NCBI GenBank assembly: GCA_963402885.1
Contig: OY727096.1
Location: forward strand, 868,001 to 932,000
Length of the DNA stretch: 64,000 nucleotides
Source: Antedon bifida
Lineage: Eukaryota > Echinodermata > Crinoidea > Comatulida > Antedonidae
Direction: 5' to 3'
In this document: piece by piece, positions 58,963 through 64,000 of the stretch
Numbering within the stretch: position 1 is the first letter of the stretch
Layout: each line of letters starts with the position of its first letter
The notes under the pieces: generated by a model
Told to the model about the DNA's origin: nothing
The model's database searches: none
The model's input: the letters and a program-made list of their open reading frames with translations, nothing else
Position numbers and translations under genes: made by a program

Positions 58963-59309
58963 TGTTGACGGTTTGTTTTTATTTTGATTTCTTTCAATAT
59001 TACCGTCAACACAAGGCTGACATTTTGTTACATGTCTCCTCGTTCTACAGGAAGTCTGTGCATTTCAAAATACATTACATTCTAAACACTTAGGCCTAGT
59101 AAATATTATATCTAAAAATATCTGGACTAAAATTTATTATTAAATATAGAAACGTTACTTCTATAACTATTTATATTTTTGTTTTTCTTTAAAATGACAT
59201 TATACTATTTATATTTATTATAATTATGTTGCACCGGTGGTCAAAGGTTACCTGACGGCAATTTTAATTCCGACTTGCCTGGGAAATTTTTTTCATAAAA
59301 TTCAACATT
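58963..59309. promoter_or_regulatory. Bidirectional EXOC3/DLAT promoter region
   Basis: Only 347 bp separate the two start codons, which point away from each other, so both genes must share this region. A direct repeat resembling a nuclear-receptor DR1 element, TGGTCAAAGGTTA, lies at 59238-59250. No clear TATA box was seen for either gene. Confidence 0.55.
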
Positions 59310-62300
59310 ATGCAGAGAAATATATCAAATTGCGTACTCAGAGCTTGCAGAAAGCAAACTCTACAAACTTTGCCAAAGCCAAGAATTAATAATGTAGCGT
59401 ATATTACAGCTAGAAGAGGCTTTAAAACACTTCGTTCTGTCAGGTAGGCCTCACATTTTTTTACACCACGTCTGCTGTGGGACGGTAGCGGGCGCCGGTT
59501 GTGTCTGAAGCGGTCGCAGAATAGGATGTGCCGTAATAAATCTAGGCCTAGCCTAGGACATTCACAAAAGTTTGTTTTGTCAATTTAGGACACTTCATCA
59601 TATGGCATATGATTATATGACAGTGAAATTTCATATAGCCTAGGCCTAGGCTATATAGGCCTAGGCTATAATTTATTTATTAAAACAATATAATTGAAGC
59701 ATGCCATAGATAGGCCTAGCCTACCTTAGCCTAAAGCTAAGGCCTACCTCATATCATAAAACAATGTAATGAATCATAATTAATAAATAAATTAAAAGTA
59801 TAAATAATAATTTTTTTTTTCAACCATCAATCACAAAAAAATCAAAGTAACATTTGTTTATTTCCTTCATTCATAAATGTAATTTCTTACAATAATTAAT
59901 AATATATAATATTATTATTAATAATAAAGTTTTCTACAATAATAAAATAAAAAAAAGTAATAATAGAAAATACTACAGTATATAGAAACTATAGGTGTAG
60001 ATAGGTGTAAATAGCAAATTTAACTTAATACTTATATATTAATCACTGTTCTATCCAAGTAGGTTCATAATAAAGGCAAAAAACACAAGAAGGTTTCACA
60101 ATTCTAATGCCACCCACACAGAACCCACTACCCTGCTGCTAGCCAAACTTCCTAACCACAACTGCAATGTCAGTACCTAAATACAACATGATTTCAGAAT
60201 ATTTTTAACCTTTTTTTTCATTTACAGTTTTGCTGACCAATCAAGAAAATGCAATCAAACTGTCCTCAGATTGTCTAGTCGCCTGTATTCAAGTGATGGT
60301 AAGTTTAAGACCATCATTATTATTTCAAACTAACTCATCCCATACTTATAGTACAAAATGAAAACAAAACAAATGTTTTTTTTATTTCATACGCAACAGG
60401 GCATAAACTCGCCAATTACAGGATGGATAACTATTTTATTTTATAATTTATCATGCCTATAAAGTCTCATTTTAGGCTTATGGAGAGGAGTTGAAAGAGT
60501 CGTGAGTTACAACCCTGGCACTAGGTCAGGATTGAACCCTGGACCTTGGGATTGGAAGGCACGCATGTTAACCACCAAGCTACAGCGGCACTTTTAAAAT
60601 GATAATGAATACTGATTCATGTTGCCTATTGCCTCACAGGTTTGCCAGGTCATTTTATTGTAACACTACCAGCTCTGTCTCCAACAATGGAAATGGGTAC
60701 TGTAGTAAGGTGGGAAAAACAGGTACGTAGATTTATTTCATGTACCATAAGTTGTTTGTTATCATTTTATCTTAAAAAGATAACAAACAACTTATGTTAT
60801 CTGTTTATCTTAAAAATGTGTTCATTTATTGATAACATTGCAGCTGAATAAAGACACACTATTCAAAGGGCAACAATCAATAGAGGTGGGAATCTGTTAT
60901 GAACATCTGCATGCCTTGTACTCTTTGGATCAGTTATTACAACCATGGTTACGTTCAACTCAATGCTTATATAATGCACTTGTCAATTGTATGACCCACT
61001 ATACAACCCCATGGAGAGGTGCATCAATTGTCCGATATGCATCATACCTTATGAATACCATGACACACCTGTGCGTAAAAAATATGACTTGCCTTTGGTG
61101 GCCATGACGCACCCATTTTGACGCACTATGACCATGTTGTTTATAATATGGTGGGTTGTAAAGTGACGGACATTGACCCACCATTGTTCATTGATGTGAT
61201 GTACCATCTAGGTTTTTTGATGCACCCCTGCGTCAGTAATTATTTGTAAATGACGCACCCATGATGCACCTCTCCCGATGGTCATATAGTGAGTCATACA
61301 ATTGACAAGTGCATAATCACCTCTATTGATTGTTGCCCTTTTAATAATGTGTCTTTATCCAGGTGATGTCTTATCTCACTAAGTTTATCTCTTATCAACC
61401 TATTCACATTACTAAAGTTAGCACTTTTTATACTCAGCTTCATTATTCGATCCTGTTTTGATGAATTAACTGTTTGCTGCCCTCTAGAGATTTTAATGAT
61501 GTGAAACTTTTTTCTTTCACTTTTACCACACAGAATGTGCATAAGATATCTTAGGTCTATGTTTATATGTATTTTTTGTCATTTTTGGAAGAATACAAAT
61601 GTAAAATTGTTTATCCTGATGCTAGAACAAATAATAAACATTACAGAGGTTAATAAAAAAACAAACAAATATTTGGAATCATTTAGCATTCTGATGCTAA
61701 AACAAGTAAAACAATAGAAAACAACTCCAAAAAACGTTTGTAAGGGATTGCACAAGGAATCATCGGTCAAAGTTAGCATTATGAATATACACTGAGTGAA
61801 TGAATTTCTTTATATTAATTTTAAATAATAATGTCATTTTAGGTTGGTGACTCTATCAATGAAGGTGATGTATTATGTGAGATTGAGACAGACAAAGCAA
61901 CGATGGGAGTTGAGTCCAGTGAGGAAGGATTCTTAGCAAAGGTCTTTGTAGAGGAGGGTACAAAAGATGTTCCAATTGGCAGGGTAACATTGCCTCTTAT
62001 TATTATTTTCATACACAGTATTAAGACTGAAGGATTGTAATAAAATTTATCATTTAAACTGACTCTTTTTTTGTGTGTTACATTTGTGTCTTAAAATCAT
62101 CTTATTATCTGAAAAAGATATTTAATGTCACAGCTCACTGAAGAACTTGTCATTTCACAACTTTTTTCCCATAATTTCTAGATTTTATTCATCTTACACT
62201 TCTCGCTTGGTTTAAGTAATAATATAATAATCATATTGATGTAAGTTATTTCATTTTTTTAGCTTCTTTGTATAATAGCTGAAAATGAAGGTGATGTTGC

Positions 62301-62367
62301 AGCATTCAAAGATTACGCCGATACTGTCATGGTAACAGAGGGCGCTGCAACTCCATCAAAACCTAAG
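59310..62367 (+). CDS. DLAT: Pyruvate dehydrogenase E2 component, 5' part (partial)
   Basis: First five coding exons: 59310-59443, 60228-60298, 60640-60722, 61843-61983, 62263-62367 (534 nt, 178 aa). The gene continues beyond the window. Residues 1-65 are a basic, Ser/Arg-rich mitochondrial presequence ending near RLYSSDG. A lipoyl domain follows: [19 protein letters not shown], then IETDKATMG with the lipoylated lysine at K114, and [21 protein letters not shown]2 transfers acetyl groups from E1 to CoA in the matrix. The lipoyl wording (ALSPTM, TKDVPIG, LLCII) is closer to DLAT than to PDHX, but PDHX is the alternative. No later exon was found in 62368-64000; the second lipoyl, binding and catalytic domains must lie to the right. 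Confidence 0.82.
60480..60592 (-). repeat. tRNA-like SINE or tRNA pseudogene
   Basis: On the minus strand, TAGCTTGGTGGTTAA resembles an A box and GGGTTCAATCC a B box, with tRNA-like spacing. The rest does not fold as a clean cloverleaf. It lies in DLAT intron 2. Confidence 0.5.
60843..61366. repeat. Inverted-repeat (foldback) segment in DLAT intron 3
   Basis: About 45 bases at 60843-60888 (with GGGCAACAATCAATAGAGGTG-like core) recur inverted at about 61318-61366. Nested inside, TGCACTTGTCAATTGTATGA at about 60977 is inverted at about 61293-61313. The centre holds several GACGCACC words. It is probably a composite or foldback transposon. Confidence 0.65.
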
Positions 62368-62518
62368 GTATGTATTATATAAGGTGATTTACCTTGATTA
62401 CTGCAAGTCCTTCATATCTGGCTTGATGTTTCAAATTAAAACAAATAAAGATTCAATTATTCTACCCATGTTTAAATGATAATATACTTTGTGTTGTATA
62501 AACATTAGTAAATTTAGG

Positions 62519-62885
62519 TTTTTTTTTTTTTTTTTTCATTATGTAAACTTTCATCCATCCAAGGGGTTACTGACTGTCACTCATTCCAGGCTGCTACACC
62601 ATCTCTCCACTTCTTCCTGTCTTGCACATCATGTTCCTACAAACCAACTTTCCTTCTTTCTTTACCATATCTTTCCACGTCACCATTGGCTGTCCTCTTT
62701 CTCTTTTACCTCCAACTTCTAAATGCCAAGCTCTCTTTACTGGTTTATCTTCATCATTTCTTAGAATATGTCCCATCCATCTCAAGCTACTCCACATAGC
62801 AACCTAGACATTACATGAGCTCCTTCTTTCTTTCCTGCCATCTTAACACCACTCATCTTTCTTATCATTGCACTTTCTGTTCTGT
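62519..62885 (-). mobile_element. 5'-truncated LINE with poly(A) tail
   Basis: On the minus strand the frame encodes RWMGHILRNDEDKPVKRAW and KRERGQPMVTWKDMVKKE, the C-terminal signature after the reverse transcriptase of many non-LTR retrotransposons. An upstream AMIRKMSGVK segment is in another frame, so a frameshift separates them and the fragment is dead. It ends in an A run (T run on the plus strand, about 62519-62536). Confidence 0.75.
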
Positions 62886-63516
62886 TATAAATGATATATA
62901 ATAATGTACTTTATTTGTCAAATTAAAATGTATAAATAGAAAAATTATTTAAAAATATATATTTTTATACTTTTCTTTAAATCTATTCATATTTGTTTAT
63001 ATAATATGAAATACATTTTTATGAGAAAGCCATGGCAACCTTGTTTGTTTTAATTTGTTTTTATTGGAAAATTTAATGTATTTTACAATTCAATATTAAT
63101 CAATATCGTAAAAGCTATTTTTAGATGTGATATAATTATATTTCGTCATCTGTGACTTGTTTCCTTAAAATGTAATGTTTTAAACGTCAAACATATTTTA
63201 ATGATATTGCAATTCCTTTATAATGTCGCGTCTAAACTCAATTTCTGTATTGATTATATCATATAAATTTTATTTTATTCTAACAAAAAATTATTACATT
63301 CTTTTATGAAGTATGTGATATTGATTTAGTAATAATTGAGGCTTGATTATTACTTAATTACTTGTTTCTATGATGCTAGTAACCATTGCAAACACATACT
63401 ATTGCTAGGTGTTTACCATTTCTAGAATCTTAAAAAAAGTACAAAAAACATCACATGACAATGGATAATTATGGTAATGATATTTGTTTGGTCACTAAAG
63501 AATGGAAACTAGAGTT

Positions 63517-63666
63517 AAGCCCTGTCTACACTATCAAACTTTATGTGACAACAAAAATGTGATGTGCCCATATATGGACATGATGTCATATCACTACCAT
63601 ATTTCAGCATATCACTACCATATTTAGGCACATCACACTTTTTTTTGATAGTGTAGACAGAGCTTT
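63517..63666. mobile_element. Palindromic MITE, full copy
   Basis: Both ends present (CTGTCTACACTATCAAACT and inverse), internal CACTACCATATTT word duplicated. It is the only full copy of the family right of EXOC3. Confidence 0.85.
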
Positions 63667-64000
63667 AGAATAGGCTAAACTTCAAACAGATTCTTCACTT
63701 GGTAAACAAATAGTATAATAATAAAATGAATAAAAACAAATATAAAACAGACAACTGATAAAATAGATACAAACTACAACTGTTTGAGCATTTGAATTTA
63801 AACGTTTATAGTTACGGAATTCTTAAAACTAATTGTCTTGTCATAGAAAATGATTTAGCATTCCACAAGTTTTAGATGAGTTTTTAAACAAATTCAATCC
63901 AAAAGTTGCCAGACTAACCCGGCCTAAATCATTTATTATCTGAATTTATATAATTTATTATATGTTTCATTTTAAATTTATGATTATGAAACTTGTTTTC

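Larger units (their letters stand above)
62368..64000. other. DLAT intron 5 (partial) with LINE fragment and MITE
   Basis: Beyond the LINE fragment (62519-62885) and the palindromic MITE (63517-63666) the sequence is AT-rich without a recognisable exon. Confidence 0.6.

Noticed and set aside
60528-60592. Functional tRNA gene on the minus strand
   Set aside because: A and B boxes are recognisable but the stems do not pair well; called a SINE or pseudogene instead.
61294-61542. 82-codon minus-strand frame in DLAT intron 3
   Set aside because: Covers one arm of the inverted repeat; no recognised domain. Kept only as part of the foldback feature.

Overview
This is AT-rich, intron-dense animal genomic DNA. 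The gene content (secreted fibrinogen-domain proteins, one Emi1-type F-box gene, EXOC3, POLR2K, DLAT) and the scattered TAGGCCTA-rich stretches fit a marine deuterostome invertebrate, most likely an echinoderm. The species is inference. No CRISPR array, bacterial operon, or viral or LTR element was recognised.

Positions 1-1400 hold the apparent last exon of an unidentified gene (+ strand), a perfect 61-bp x3 tandem repeat and a G-rich minisatellite. From about 1417 to 40640 there is a head-to-tail array of seven intact fibrinogen-related (FReD, ficolin-like) genes, all on the minus strand. Each has four coding exons (signal peptide; N-terminal part of the fibrinogen domain; middle part; calcium/ligand loop), an untranslated leader exon, a TATA box and two to four upstream copies of a shared ~30-bp motif. 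All seven assembled coding lengths are exact multiples of three (246-249 aa). Exon types are mixed between genes, and the ligand loop is the most variable segment, as expected of a diversifying lectin/immune family.

The array has been invaded by a Helitron-like element (16465-18041, intron 3 of gene 4), a 5'-truncated LINE (36331-36559) and a complete-looking 3.9-kb PIF/Harbinger transposon (36699-40598). The Harbinger element has perfect 64-bp TIRs, a TAA target duplication, and intact HARBI1-like nuclease and MADF/BESS genes interleaved on opposite strands.

To the right are single-copy housekeeping genes: an Emi1/FBXO5-like APC/C inhibitor (minus, 41706-44256); POLR2K (plus, 46088-50051), whose first intron carries a second Helitron-like element; EXOC3 (minus, 20 coding exons, 50968-58962), which meets POLR2K tail to tail; and the 5' five exons of DLAT (plus, 59310-62367, running off the window), head to head with EXOC3 across 347 bp. 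A short palindromic MITE family is dense in the EXOC3 introns. Exon limits were read by hand from splice signals and reading-frame continuity. No alignment or database search was run.
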